From Nymphaea colorata (lineage: Eukaryota > Streptophyta > Magnoliopsida > Nymphaeales > Nymphaeaceae): DNA of 64,000 nt. A model generated the notes under the pieces. It was not told the origin of the DNA, made no database searches, and saw only the letters and a program-made list of their open reading frames with translations. Numbering within the stretch: the stretch's first letter is position 1; the number at the start of each line of letters is the position of its first letter. The stretch is taken from the NCBI RefSeq assembly GCF_008831285.2, contig NW_022205124.1, positions 1-64,000 of the forward strand. The letters are read 5' to 3'. Shown piece after piece: positions 13,801 through 26,297 of this stretch. A program made the translations under genes and the position numbers.

Positions 13801-14770
13801 CTATCTCGAATCCGTGAATGAGGGGAGTATGAGATCAGCATCCTTTAGGATGATCGTTGCGAGGAAGAGTTGCAAAAGGTGCTAAATTCTTCATGAAATT
13901 AAACACGCACGAGAAGATGAAACTGAAGCTGAGAGCGCAGGCAGTATCGTAAAGATAGCTATTCTTCTCCATTCTATTCTAAGTCCTCCACCACCACTCG
14001 GCCACATCATCTCTCTGGACATCGATTTCTAGAATATGATTCCAGACCATCAATCGTAGCCCTTCTGGCGTAAGCTCTTCCTCCTTGAAAAGCTGTAGAC
14101 CTTCACATCAAATACCTCAAGTACATATGTGTATACCTAGCGATAAGCCGACAAACGAGCAATAGTAGACCAACCTCGCCATATAATTTTAGAAGATGAT
14201 GAATCTCAACCTGTTCAGCCTGGAGATTTAGACATCGATAAGGCTCATCATCCCCATGCAACTGTCCTTCAAGGATCTGCGAAGGCTTGCCCTCGCCTAC
14301 AGCGAGTAAACCATCAAATGACGCAGGATGGAGATAAGCTAGCACATCGTGGCGCGCATGCTCAAGAGCACCCCCTCGCTCAATCACCTCACCCTCAAAT
14401 TGCAGCACTGCCAGAACATCACTTCCGTCGCTAGGATATCAGACGCCCTACAGAAAATGCCAAACCTAGTCCACCTTGCCTTGAACCTCTAGAAGTACGC
14501 ACCCTCCACATTCAGCACCTCAGTGAAGGAAAATTCTCTCTTCGAGCTCATCGACAACCTCCACCGCAATATCCTCCTCGAGAAAGTGGAGCTCAACCTC
14601 AACAACTGCCTCCTTGACATCAACGACTGGTAAAAGTGTGTGAGGCCCTGGTATAGCGGGTAAAGTTTTGCCACGTCCTCTTGTATGCCCTCCAGCAGCG
14701 GAGGCCGGCCTTCTTCCGAAAGCACGAGGAGCTGCTGGGAATGGGAATCGAGCTGGTGTTCACTTCATGA
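10843..14770 (+). CDS. Leucine-rich-repeat (RNI-like) protein, start uncertain
   Basis: Coding is clear on the plus strand from about 11130 (ALSNSFKAEIRKLTFKSKDD) to TGA 14768-14770, but the frame shifts repeatedly, so extents are composite. Irregular leucine-rich repeats of the ribonuclease-inhibitor-like kind common in ciliates appear near 12370-12620 (VRAFNISHCAKITQSGVSLL, LKELYVNDCLPV), 13620-13740 (LLEVSIRNNRLLTSNAITLL) and 14220-14620 (SLNHLTLKLQHCQNITSVA, LLEKVELNLNNCLLDIN). The end reads FFRKHEELLGMGIELVFTS. Such proteins are usually scaffolds or F-box/LRR substrate receptors; I see no certain F-box. The start at 10843 (MDDHNQEDSALCERMGER) is a guess, and two adjacent genes cannot be excluded. 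The stop overlaps the stop of the convergent gene in a TCATGA palindrome. Confidence 0.55.
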
Positions 14771-15735
14771 TTGTATACTATCACTAGAAAAGAAGAATAT
14801 CAATGGATGAGATCCAGGAGGATGTTGAATTTGTCGTTTTTGTACTTTCGGGCTGGCGGAGTGGGACTGACTGTGGAGGCTGGCGGAGTGGGCTCTTGCG
14901 GGGGGTGTTGGATGGGGAATAAGTATTAGAGGATCGCTGATTGAATCGTTGGTGTGGACTGGCTGGGTGGGAGTGCATAGGAACTCATTTTCCTCCACTC
15001 CGTCATCGAACCTTACGGATTCCTCTTCTATCTTTTGCAACTTCTCTTCCTATTTTGCCGAATGGGGCTTTCCCTTCTTGTATGTCTTGATGATGTTGGG
15101 CTTGAATGTGCACTCCTTCTCTCTCAAGATGTTATTCATCTCTTGCTCCTTCTGCAGGCGTGCTAATTTTGCTTGCTTTTCACGCAAAAGCTATTCAGTT
15201 CGCAATTGGATGGGTACATATGCGGAACCTTTCTTCTAGCGTTCGTCAAGGATGCGTTTGATTGAAACGATGCCGGTAGAGCTTATCCTTGTTTGATGCT
15301 GTTGGTTATTCTCGTTATTTTATTTGTTTTCCTTGGATTTCTTGAGTGGTTGGGTGTGGCTGCGGTTTTGCCTTCTTTTGAGTGACCAGCATGCTTCTTC
15401 CGTCTTTTCGGGTTTCTTGCAGAGGGGCTGTGGCTTCTCGACTTCAAATCTCCCAGTTTGATGGTATGTCCTCCATTGTCCTCTCTGAGGGGGGATATGG
15501 ACTTCCTCTGCATGTTGCCACTATTTTTCTTCTTGCCATCGTCCTTCTTGGCCATATACTGGTCGAAGTTGATGACTCTACCGTTGTTTCCCTTTCCCTA
15601 CAGTCGCATCTTGCTGTCATCGCTGAAGGAAATCTCTGCGTCGTCGGTCTCTCCCATGTGCTGGAGGGTGCTGAGGGCTTTCAAGAGCTCGGAAGCTGAG
15701 ACTGAGTCGATGATCTTCTTGGGTGCCTTTTGCAT
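14765..15735 (-). CDS. Charged cytoskeleton-like protein with CTFKPNI motif
   Basis: ATG at 15733-15735 opens MQKAPKKIIDSVSASELLKA and is followed by a Lys/Arg/Ser-rich basic region (about 15290-15560). A helical segment with EKECTFKPNI and KKGKPHSAKQEEKLQKIEEE lies near 15000-15130. The C-terminus is Ser/Pro-rich and ends at TGA 14765-14767. The ECTFxPxI motif next to a charged coiled coil recurs in ciliate and other protist proteins of cilia, basal bodies or microtubules; this is family-level resemblance only. One frame change (about 15240-15285) is needed between the two open halves. About 320 codons. Terminates tail to tail with the LRR gene. Confidence 0.6.
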
Positions 15736-16442
15736 TTAATAATAAAAATTATATTAATAACTGAACCTATCATCAAAAGGGAAGTATATCACCCAAAGGG
15801 TCTCGGTTAATTGCCAGACAGTAAAAGCATAATATTTTCATGATGGTTCATCGTATTTATGCATGGTTGGGCGGAGCCTGGAGGATGATAATAAAAAGAA
15901 TACTTGTTGTGTGAATTTATAATTATATCTTTCTTCGATCTGGCACAAAAATGGAAAAGAGAGGCCGTTTCGTCGACAAATAAAATATCGACACCAATCC
16001 CATTCCAGTCCCCCTGTCCCATACCAGCCAAGGCATTTTCAAGAAGAAAACGGAATATCCCTTCTTCTAGTCTAACCCTCACTTCACACAAAAAGTTGAC
16101 CAGAGCGTGCACCCAAGGAGATAATCGTGGATTAGCTCTGCTGCCACATACACCATTCCGAGGAACCACATTTCCACCACATTTAGCATCATTTAGGAGA
16201 GGAAGCCTTCGTACCCATTGGGTTTTAAACCTTGAAAAGAAACTTTGAGACAAAGAGCAAAAATATCGAATCTACGTGACTCCCATGATCCCTACTTTTC
16301 ACATCACCATCCAATCCCTTCCCCATTTCTTAAGTTTTATTGTTGCTTTAAGTTAATCCCTTGTTATGTTTGTTTTATTAGGGTGTTTCTAGTTTATTCG
16401 AGCGTATTTGAGTTAAATGAGCACACACTATAATTACTTTCA
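15736..16442. other. Divergent intergenic region upstream of topoisomerase II
   Basis: About 700 bp separate the starts of two divergent genes. Both strands have frames of more than 110 codons here (for example 15789-16253 on minus), but neither starts with ATG, and neither resembles a known protein. The composition is close to the coding average in 15950-16230 and AT-rich on both sides. It could hold promoters plus an unrecognised RNA or small gene; I can support neither. Confidence 0.5.
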
Positions 16443-19400
16443 ATGCGGGAAAAAACCATTGAATAGACCTACCAAAAAAAGACCCCCCTGGAGCACATCC
16501 TGCTGAGACCGGACACCTACGTGGGCAGCATAGAGATGGAGAAATCGACACGGTGGGTGCTGAGAGAAGCAAAATTGAAGTTCACCCATGAGGAAATATC
16601 ATACGTACCCGCCCTCTACAAGATCTTCGATTAAGTTCTAGTCAATGCCGCCGATAACTACCAAAGAGATCGGAAGATGAATCTACTCAAAGTGGAAATC
16701 GACGCCGTCGAAGGCTCAGTCAGCGTCCATAACAATGGCAAGGGCATTCCTGTGGAGATTCACAAAGAAGAGAAAATATACGTTCCTTAGCTGATATTCG
16801 GGCATCTCCTCACGGGCAGCAACTACAACGACGACGAGAAGAAGGTGACGGGCGGCAGGAACGGGTATGGCGCCAAGCTAGCCAACATCTTCTCGCACAA
16901 GTTCATCGTGGAATGCGGGGACGGCAGGAACAGGAAGAAGTTCAGAATGGTGTGGCGGAAGAACATGACCAGCCATGGCTAAGCCGAAATCTCTCCCTAC
17001 TCTGGTAAGGACTACACCACCGTCACTTTCCATCCTGAGTTTGCCCGCTTCGGTATGGAAAGATTCGACCAGGACATCCTCGCCCTCATGCACAAGAGAG
17101 TCTACGATATGGCAGGACTGTTACCCACCGTCAAGACCTTCCTAAACTAGCGGGAATTACCGATCAACTCCTTTTTGAAGTATGTGGACATGTACTTTCC
17201 CGGCGATGAGGGCATCGTGAAGATCAGAGACAATGACGTCGATACAGATCGATGGCAAGTTGTCGTCTCTTTATCGGATGGAGAGTTCAAACAGGTCTCC
17301 TTTGTCAACAGCATCTGCACCTCGAAAGGAGGAACCCACGTCAACATGATCACTGACCAGATCGTGGACAAGATAAAGGAAAAATTAGAAAAGAAAGACA
17401 AGAATCTGAATGTCAAACCTTTTCAAATTAAGGGACATCTTTGGATCTTCGTTAATGCTTAGTCTAAAACCCTGCCTTTGATTCCCAGACAAAGGAAACA
17501 CTTACCCTCAAACAATCCCTCTTCGGCTCCAAGTGTGTCCTGAGCGATCGCATGATCAAATAGATCCTAAAAACCGGCATAATCGACGACATCTACAACG
17601 AAGCCAAGAACAAAGAGCTTTCCAAACTGGCCAAATTGACAGGAGGAGCGAAGAAGGCCAAGATAACAGGCATACCCAAGCTATAAGATGCCAACGAAGC
17701 AGGAACCAGGAACTCAGAGAAGTGCACCCTGATCCTGACTGAGGGAGACTCAGCTAAGAGCCTCGCCATGGCCGGTTTATAAGTGATCGGAAGAGACTAC
17801 TACGGTGTGTTTCCACTCAAGGGTAAGCTTCTCAATACCAGGGAATGCTCAAACACCATCCTTTCCAAAAACTAGGAAATCCAGAACTTGATAAAGATCA
17901 TCGGACTACAAATCCAAAAGTAGTACGACGATATCAAGAGCTGAGGTATGGGTCGATCATGATCATGTCGGACCAGGACACCGATGGATCCCACATCAAG
18001 GGACTTGTCATCAATTTTATCCATTCCTACTGGCCAGTCTCTTCAGGAGAGAAGGATTCTTGAAACAGTTCATAACTCCGCTGTTGAAGGTATCTAAGGG
18101 AAGGGAAGTAATCTCTTTCTACACGATGAGTGATTTCAAACGGTGGGCGTAGGGAATACCAAACCTGAAGACATGGAGAATCAAGTATTACAAAGGATTG
18201 GGAACATCAACCGACAAGGAAGCTCAGGAATACTTCCAGCAACTGCAAAGGAACAGAATCGCCTTTAGATACAATGGAGGGGAAGACGACGAAGCCATGG
18301 AATTGATATTCAGTAAGAAAAACGCATAGAAAAGAAAGGAGTGGCTGAGCAACTACGATCCCGATGTTGTGATGGTCTACGATCGGCCAGTCATAGGATA
18401 CAAGTAGTTCGTGGATAAAGAGTTCATCCACTTCTCCAATGAAGACAATAACAGATCAATTGCTTCCGTGATTGACGGTTTCAAACCGGGACAGAGGAAG
18501 ATCATTTTCGCATGCTTCAAGCGTAACCTCAAGGAAGAATAAAGGTGGCACAGCTGGCCGGTTATGTGGCAGAGCATTCAGCCTACCATCACGGTGAAAT
18601 GTCCCTCACTATGACCATCGTCAACATGGCTCAGAGCTTCGTCGGCTCTAACAACATCAACTTGCTCATGCCCAATGGTCAGTTCGGCTCCAGAAACCAG
18701 GGAGGAAAGGATCACGCATCCGCCAGATACATCTTCACCAATCTGAACAGAGTCACTCGCTTCCTTTTCCCCGAGCCTGATGATCACACGCTAACCTACA
18801 TCGAGGACGATGGCCAATTGGTAGAGCCAGAGTATTACGTCCCCATCATTCCCTTAGTCTTGGTCAACGGTTGCGAGGGAATAGGATCCGGCTGGAGCAC
18901 GTTTATCCCCAATCACGATCCCCGCCAAATCGCCACGATGATCCTAGACAGGCTCAACCACGGCACACCCTTCGGAGACCTAAAGCCTTGGTACAAGGGA
19001 TTCTTAGGAGAAATCAATAGGAAGGAAGATGGGAATTACGAAGTGAAAGGAATCATGGAAACAGATCAATAACATTAGGGAATTGTTAATATCAAGGAAT
19101 TGCCGGTCAACAAATGGACAAAGGACTACAAAGAGTTCATTGAGTCTCTAATGTAACTGGAAAAGGTTAGCGGATTGCGGGAATATCATACCAAAAATAG
19201 GGTGCATTTCTAGGTGGAAATGAATTAGACTTACTACGCATAAAACAATCAACCGTAAGTCTTGGAAAAGCTCTTCAAATTGACTTCCAACCTCTCCATG
19301 AAGAATATGGTGGGTTTCAATAGTCAAAAACGGCTCCAACGTTACCCTTCGGCTCTCAACATAATGGAATAGTTCTATGGAATTCGTTTGCAATTCTACG

Positions 19401-20436
19401 AAAAGCGAAAAGATTACCTAATTTCTCGATTGGATAGAGATGCAGGATTCTGACCAACAAGGAAAGATTCATCCTGGAGGTCGTGAGTAGAAACTAGTCC
19501 TCCGCAATAAGAAAAAAATCAAATTGGTTTAGGAATTGAAGGCAAGAGGATACACCAAGTTTAGCGCCTTCCCAAAGATACGCTCCACTAAAGCCGCCCC
19601 TAAAAAGTAAGCAGAATAGGCAGGAGGTGAAAAAAGCGGTGATGAAGGCGAAGCCGATGCTGCTGACGAATCCAGAGAATACAACTACTTGCTCAGCATG
19701 CCTCTTTGGAATTTGACATTGAGAAAGTAGAAGACATGAAAAAATCCAGAGAGAAAAAGAGAATGAGCTGAAGACTCTCTAAATGACCAAAATCGAAGAG
19801 CTATGGAAAGCAGACCTCCTAGCCTTCCTTGAAGTGCTCGATAAGGTGGAGTATGAAGAATAGGAGGACAGGAAGAAAGGATAAAGCAAAAACAAAGCCA
19901 ATAACAAGGGAATCAAAGCCAAGAAAAATAACAAAAAGGAAGGCAAGGATGCGAAGGAAAAGGCTAAACCGGAGAAAAAAGCCATCAACTGGGACACTGA
20001 TGGTGAGTCTGAGTTCTCCAAAAGCAAAGACAAGGAGAAAGAGAAAGAGAAGCCCAAAGCCAAAAAAGGAGGCAAAGAACCAGCTTCAAAAAAGCCACCC
20101 AAATAGGCAGCGAAGGAATAATCAGAGCCGAATGATCTTATGTCTCGAGTGAAGCGTAGACTGGAGGCAGAGAAGGCTGAGAAGAACCAGCTGACCAACG
20201 GATAGAGCATCATTGCCAAGCCGATAGAGAGTAAGCCAAAGACTCTGAGGAACATGTTTGACGATGAATCAAACAATTACGAGCTGATAACTGTCCCAAA
20301 GCCACAACCTAAGGCAGCTCCAAAGTCCAAGAAAACTGAAGCCAGCAAGGGGAAGAAGAAGAGGATGCAGTTCGACTCCGATGAGTCAGAAGGAGAATGG
20401 TAGGCCTCAGAATCTTCCTAAGATTACGATGAATGA
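16443..20436 (+). CDS. TOP2: DNA topoisomerase II
   Basis: Type IIA topoisomerase, which passes one duplex through another using ATP, for chromosome segregation and replication in the nucleus. Start MREKTIEQTYQKKTPLEHIL aligns with the conserved TIEQxYQKK opening. In order: GHKL ATPase with NAADNYQRD (about 16650), NGKGIP and GGRNGYGAKLAN; QTKETLTLK of the transducer; Toprim with LTEGDSAKSLAMAG (about 17735) and DQDTDGSHIKGL (about 17975); the breakage-reunion domain with AQLAGYVAEHSAYHHGE (about 18550) and the catalytic Tyr in ASARYIF (about 18720); then a Lys/Glu-rich C-terminal tail. About 1,330 codons, normal for eukaryotes. Seven one-base deletions (about 17470, 17940, 18030, 18543, 19440, 19715 and one more in the tail) break the frame but every motif is intact, so I consider the gene functional. 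TAA/TAG are Gln throughout. Confidence 0.95.
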
Positions 20437-20545
20437 TCACTTTCCTATCCTATCATCAAAACCTTATTATTACAATCTAAATCTAATTGTTTGATTATGG
20501 CTCATGCATATTATAAGTATAAGAAGTAGTAGTGTATCATTGGTA

Positions 20546-23480
20546 TCATAACCCTTCGTACAATTCTTCGATGACTTCGATAAGCAACTCCGTATACAAT
20601 GCGCTTGATATTTCTACCAAAATTTCGGTCTCTTCATCATCATAAAAAATCCATCGGTCTTCCGCCTCCATCAAATCACTAGCCAGCATCCTCGACAAGC
20701 GATCCTCGTGGACCTGCTTCACGTATTCCTAGTTTATGCTGTTCACCATGTCCTCTTTTTAGATTATCAGACCGCAGTAGGTTATCGAAAGGTCGATCAT
20801 CTTCTTCTTGGCCTTCTAGACATGCGACTAAGTAAAGGGAAATATACTTGAAGAGTGGATTAGGATTTGTGGTGATCGAACACAGGGGCTCTTTTCCAAG
20901 GGAATGGCCGACCATATTGTCCAAAATTGCGCTAGCAATCCAGACACTCGTTGAAGGTATCGAAAAGACTGCGATAGAATATCTTGTTGAAGCTTTTGAG
21001 CAATTAGAACTGATGCTTGAAGATGACGGCGTTGGAGTGGTCGAAGTGCTGAGGAACTTCAATCACGATCGATTTCTATTTCAATTGCCAAAAGGCATCA
21101 AAGACTCTGTTGGGGATTACCATCACATTTGATTCGTCTTCATCAGAATCATCATCCCCTTCAACTTACTCTTACCCTGACTGGTGCATATACCGCACAT
21201 CTCTAGAGCTGATGGCCTGTCGAGACCTACAGATTGCGGAATATTCCAGGTTATTATTTGGCTAGATATCGTAAGAGACCCTACAAGAAGAGTTATATCT
21301 CTGCTTTGCTTGTAGGGAAGCCTTTCTTCTTCTTGCCGCCCTACGACTTGCGCACCTTTGGCTTTAGAGAAAGAGAGTAATTCTTGAAGGCCTGCGAAAG
21401 ATTGTCCGATTTTGCAATGTCCTTAAGCACTTCCATGATGAGGGCGTTCAAGATGACAGCCGCACAGGTCTATCCCTTTGCGTTCTCTTCCTCTTCCCCG
21501 TCGGATTACGACAATATCTCATGCTAGATTGTTTCTATTTGCAATTTCTAAGGAGTATCCTCTTCTATCCTCATTTCCCACCCGCTGTCATCGGTTGGTG
21601 CAACTGCAAGGATGGTTGCGACCGTTTCAATTGGGCATGCCCTCCAGGTCGTCCTCATCCTCATCCCTATGGTACGCTTCTTCATGAATGATGTTTTCCT
21701 CCTGACTGTATTCCTATTTGAGTTTGCTCAGCTATGCCAGTTTCGATCTCAGTTTCTACTCCGAATAGACCATGTCGAAGTTGTCGGCATGGGGGTCAGA
21801 TCCCTACAAGAATTCCTTTGTCAAAAGGTCCAAGTTCAATTACTCAGTATCGTCTGTTGCTACTGCTGTACTGGCATGCTCATGTCTTCTATGGCGCTCC
21901 TTAGCACCCGCTACGATGTGGATTTTCTTAGTCCTGACCTTGAGCTGCTTCTATTGGATCCTTGCTCCTATGCGTACGCTCCAATCCCTTTACACTTTAA
22001 GAACGGTAGAGGGAGGATTCGCCCAACTTGATCGGTAGGTGGAGCTGCGCAGTTACTAAGAAGGATCTACTGTTTTCGCTTGGAGATGAGCACTCCACGC
22101 TCAGGCTAGAGCTGGCTATCATTTTAGGTGGGAAGATATCACCGTCTAAGTATTCGATATACTTCTTAGAGTCGTATTCTTCGAGGCCAGCCGATGCTGA
22201 ATGTCAGATGAGCTGTATTCTCTCTTGTTGTTGATGTGTTCCTGCAAGTGTATTCTTTCATCTTTTTCCTCCTCTTCCTCTTCTGTCCTATTGTGTCTTT
22301 TTTGGCTTCGATGGAGTATATTATTTGCTTTTATTTCTAATTCCTTCTTATTTATTTCTGATTGCTCTGTCAACTTCTGCAGCAATCGCTACAGTTCCTG
22401 CGGGTTATCACTTTTGTTGCGTGAGATTATCTGTATGATTTGATTCCATTTTTGCACTATTACATTTTCATCCGCTTGACCACCTCCTAGTAATCCCCAC
22501 TGCTTCCTCCCTCGGATTACAGATTGGAGATGTGCCTCACCTTGCTCCCTTACAACCCTTCGCGGTAGAATTCGTCAGAAGAACAACGATGGCATCGGGT
22601 AAAGGGTGATCGAGGTTGGAATGCTAGTGAGAAGGCTAGCGAGAGTCTTAGTTGCTAAAGGATGGGATGATTATTGCATATCTTGCAAAGGAGAGGGTGG
22701 CTATAACTCCACCATTTACAGGCTTTCCTGCTGGTGTCTGGAAGGTAGACATAACGATCGACCAACCTTTTAGTTGGAACTGTCTCCAAGCCCTCTGGAT
22801 CTTCAAGCCGCCCTATTCTCTTTGAAACTGCTGTAGTTCTTGAGGGTAAGGCCCAGCGGAGGTTTGTCCAGTTTGACAGTTGAGCAAAAATTGCGTAACT
22901 CATTCAGATCAATATCTTCCTAATTATCCGTGGAGAGGTAGGCAGGTCTTTGCTCGTCGCTAATAAGGTCAGAGCTGCTCCTAATGGGCAGGAGGGAATC
23001 TTAGTCCCTGAAAAAGTCAGTCTGGTTGAGTTGTTTGATGGTGCGTTATAGTTTAAGCGTGAGATTGACTTCAGAGTTGGGATTGGTGCCGAGCGTAACA
23101 TATGATTTTTTTTTATTGGGAAAATATTTTTTCGTTGATCTTGACTTGCAGGAGGCGGGCTTTTGGATTTGGATCTGGACTGCTCGTGCATCATCTTCAA
23201 CTCCTTGAAGGTCTGCATGATGGTCTTCAGCTCGGGCGGACGCATCGTGCAATTTTGCTTCACGCTTTTGCAGGTAGATTTTCTCGAGATTGATTTTTTA
23301 TATGGATTCGCTGAAACTTTGCGAAGCTATATCGATCGGACCATTCCCTTGATATCCGACCCGCCGGCCCCAGCTTTCGTTTGTTCCTCGGTGACATTGA
23401 ACGAGGGAACTGTGATCAGTGGTACTTTTTTGGCGGGTTTGATGAGTTCCTTACTATTGTTCTTCTTTTTTTTATACATG
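20546..23480 (-). CDS. Acidic/basic scaffold-like protein, possible DUF4378-like C-terminus
   Basis: Start ATG 23478-23480 (MYKKKKNNSKELIKPAKKVP); stop TGA 20546-20548 after LLIEVIEELYEGL. Coding spans the whole interval in several frames joined by one-base shifts. The order is a basic Ser-rich N-terminus, a coiled coil with poly-Glu (about 22220-22380), acidic stretches, and a C-terminal globular part. That part reads SFNKIFYRSLFDTFNECLDC ... RPFPW ... and then DRWIFYDDEETEILVEISSA. Its layout recalls the DUF4378 end of CEP350/TRM microtubule-organising proteins, but this is a pattern match by eye. Many Gln are TAG/TAA. Two adjacent genes are possible. It shares a 190-bp divergent promoter with the UBX gene. 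Confidence 0.5.
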
Positions 23481-23669
23481 AATCAGTTATGAAGTAGATT
23501 GAAAATATATTTAAACGCAGAGATGGGGGAAAAATGCAAGTTGATAAAATGGATATATTTTCGGTTGGGATTTATATGGGGGAATGGTGACGCCTTGATG
23601 TTATTTGATAGGTTAGGCTAATATAATTATATATCGTTTTTGATTGTTTTTATATTCTCATACTATAAT

Positions 23670-25174
23670 ATGCTTACTAACACTCCCTCAGGCCCCGACC
23701 AGGCCGACTACGAAGCCGTCATCTCACTCATGCAGGCCTACGATTGCTCCTACGAAGAAGCGGAAAGACATCTGCAACTCATGGGCAATAAAACACGCAA
23801 AGAGAGCACCCTCACCGAGGGGAAACCAGCATCGGAGAGGAAAATATGCATGAGGAGTGGCATGAGGATCTGAACGAAGGGATGGAATTGCAGGGCAGGA
23901 CCGTCAGGCTCACCCCCAAGGAGATTAAAGCCCTCAATGGCTTCTTCAGCGGCACTCTCAGCTACTTTAAAAACCCTCACAGGAAAACGCTCTGCGAACG
24001 CACGTCGCAAAGAGTGAAATCCTTCTGCAAAAAAATGAAATGCCTCAAAAATCTAAACCCAAACGCATATGGCGCTCCTTCAAAAAAAGACAGTCTGCCA
24101 GTTACAAGCAGATAAACAGTCTGGACCTCTCACAAAGTAACGCCCACCACGTCAAAGAGTCAGTCTAGAGAAGTAGCGAAAAGTGGGTGGAAATTGATAA
24201 TGATTGGAAGGATTAATTGGATGAAGTCAGCTCATAACTTTCGTCGTATTTGACCGCACATAGGGAGTTGGTATATGAAGTTAAGGGACTCAGTGGAGAA
24301 GGAGTGAAAGTTAATGTGCCCATCACTATGGAACTCAATGAAGATTTGCGTGCCTTCTTATTTGTCCGAGAAAATAGCGTGGAAAATATTGCGGAAAACG
24401 TAAAACTGTCTACTGAGGTACCTCCCTTACCATTTAGAAAAACTTCAAAATCGTCTGCCTCGGTCGGTAACAGTTCAACAACCTATTCAGCCGACAGACT
24501 GAAACATAATCCGTGAATATTGCCTTGGCGGGATATAACATTTTTTAGGAATTGCAGATCCTTTCCCTGTATAAAACCTTGACCTTGGCAGACGTGGAGA
24601 ATGGCCAAGAAATATTCAAGTAATTCATCATCAAAAACCGTCTTTTCAAAAGCATCATCGAAAAAGATGTCAGGGATTTGTCTTTCGCTTACGAGCAGCA
24701 GCATTCAGTTTCGTCCGAGTAGGATGAAGAGGAGAGAAGAGGAGAAGATAAGTCTAGACGCATAAGAGCATCATAAAGGAACAAGATATGCTCTACCATC
24801 TATGCTTTCGACTTACACAGCCAGAGAAACAGAAAGGGAGGAAGCAGATCAATCCATCCTCCAATCCAAAGCCAAAAGCAAGCCATAAGACTATCCATCA
24901 AGCAATAGCCCACCCCCTCGCATGATACCATCCACCTCACCTTCAGGACACCCAACGGCAGCATCCTTTCCAGACATTTCCACCAGGGGATTCCTTGCAA
25001 TACGTGAAGAATTGGATCACCATCGAAGACAAAATATAATTTGAAGATGCGAATGGATCGTTTGATCTTTATCATGGATACCCGCCAACCATCCTGGAAT
25101 GCGATCCTTCGTAAACTCTTGAATCAGTCTTCGGAAAGGAGGAAAAAGTTAGAATCATCATCAAGGAAAATTGA
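23670..25174 (+). CDS. UBA-UBX domain protein (p97/Cdc48 adaptor)
   Basis: The N-terminus (about residues 8-38, YEAVISLMQAYDCSYEEAE) is a UBA-like helical bundle, which binds ubiquitin. The C-terminus from about 24915 is a UBX domain: TIHLTFRTPNGSILSRHF, then PLQYVKNWI, a GYPP loop near 25078 (the UBX FPR-type p97-binding turn, here YPPTIL) and LESVFGKEEKVRIIIKEN before TGA at 25172-25174. UBA+UBX proteins recruit ubiquitinated clients to Cdc48/p97. The central part (about 24120-24780) is charged with coiled-coil character. At least four one-base shifts are bridged. The neighbour on the far side encodes a ubiquitin ligase, though the two are convergent and not co-transcribed. Confidence 0.75.
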
Positions 25175-25268
25175 GAAACATGATCTTTTAATCGATTATC
25201 CACATCAATATCCCCCTTATTGACTATAGATACATGATATGCATATGTTGGACTCAGTTTTCAAAGGA

Positions 25269-26177
25269 TCACTTAATCATACGCCCAGGGATTCTTCTAA
25301 AGGAAGGTCTCAATAGCTTCTTGAGGTTGATATTCGAGTAGAGGATGTTGGTCTTGATCGGCTTCATCAGAAGAGGATCGTTCTTGCCATTTCGCTGCAA
25401 CTATAAAGGTAAGCCTTGCGAGAGTATGAATTTCCGTATTCGTTGCACACGGATCCTTCATGACAGTCTCAGTTATTGAGTATTGGTACTTGGTTATGGG
25501 ACAAATGAGAGCTCTGGCCACTTTGTCGCGATTGTTGAACTTCCTCTCTACCAAATGAGCAATATTTTAGTTCAATGCGTCCTTTTCCTATTAGTTTATG
25601 GCCATATCGTTCTCAACTATTCCCTTATTATCCATCAATACGATAAGGTAGCTTCTCAATGCTTTTTTTCTCTCAGCGGACTCCTAGGATGTCAAATGCC
25701 AAAGCTTCTTCTTCGCTTTGTAGATTTCCTCAACAAATCTTTCCTAAAATTCTGATTTTCCTTGGCTTGGACACAACCTCAAAGCTGCATTCACTCACAG
25801 ATATACATTTCTTGAGCTTTTAAATGGCCATTTCGATCTTAGTCTTGTCCTTTGAGTTGATGGCAATCTCGACCAAGGTTTCCCCCATCAAAAAATATGC
25901 CTTGATGTTTTTTTAATCCAAATCAACAGCTCTTTCCGCATCAGCATAGCTCTAAATGCAAAGTGTATTACCTTTTAAAAGTCCTTAAGTTCTCTGTAGC
26001 ATCGCGATCGGTTAGAGAAGAGTATACTTATATGCGGACTGTAGGTCTAAATCTTTCTTTCTTTACCATCGCTTCAGAGTATTTGCCAATCGCACTGGCA
26101 TAATCCTTATTTTTGAAGAAAGCGTTTCCTTCCTCCTTCAATTTCAAGGCGATAGCATCTCTCTATCTCTCATCCAT
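25269..26177 (-). CDS. CHIP/STUB1-like TPR and U-box E3 ubiquitin ligase
   Basis: The start MDERQRDAIALKLKEEGNAF leads straight into a TPR of the Hsp70/Hsp90-clamp type (KEEGNAFFKNKDYASAIGKY; further TPR helices to about 25830). The C-terminus is a U-box: CPIT, KDPC, EYGNSYSRKAYL, then KNDPLLMKPI and LYSNINLKKLL, the usual NDPLTRxP...LxPNxxLK pattern, ending RIPGRMIK-TGA. CHIP couples chaperones to proteasomal disposal by ubiquitinating chaperone-held clients. About 302 codons, close to CHIP (about 300 residues). One-base shifts occur near 25990 and within the U-box. Starts 120 bp from the divergent OSBP gene. Confidence 0.8.
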
Positions 26178-26297
26178 TCGCAAATATATATTATAATCCG
26201 ATCAGCCATACAAATCAGATAGGTCATGCAGTGTCAAATAAAATCGAAGTATAGAGGAATATGGTAATCATCAACCATCGACCTCGATTCTTAAAAT

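Noticed and set aside
15789-16253. Long open frames on both strands upstream of topoisomerase II
   Set aside because: Neither starts with ATG, neither resembles a known protein, and with TGA as the only stop such lengths are expected by chance.
17460-19720. Unspliced 20-nt introns as the cause of frame breaks in topoisomerase II
   Set aside because: A 20-nt insert also shifts by two, but at each break the conserved residues continue without any extra sequence, so a missing base fits better.
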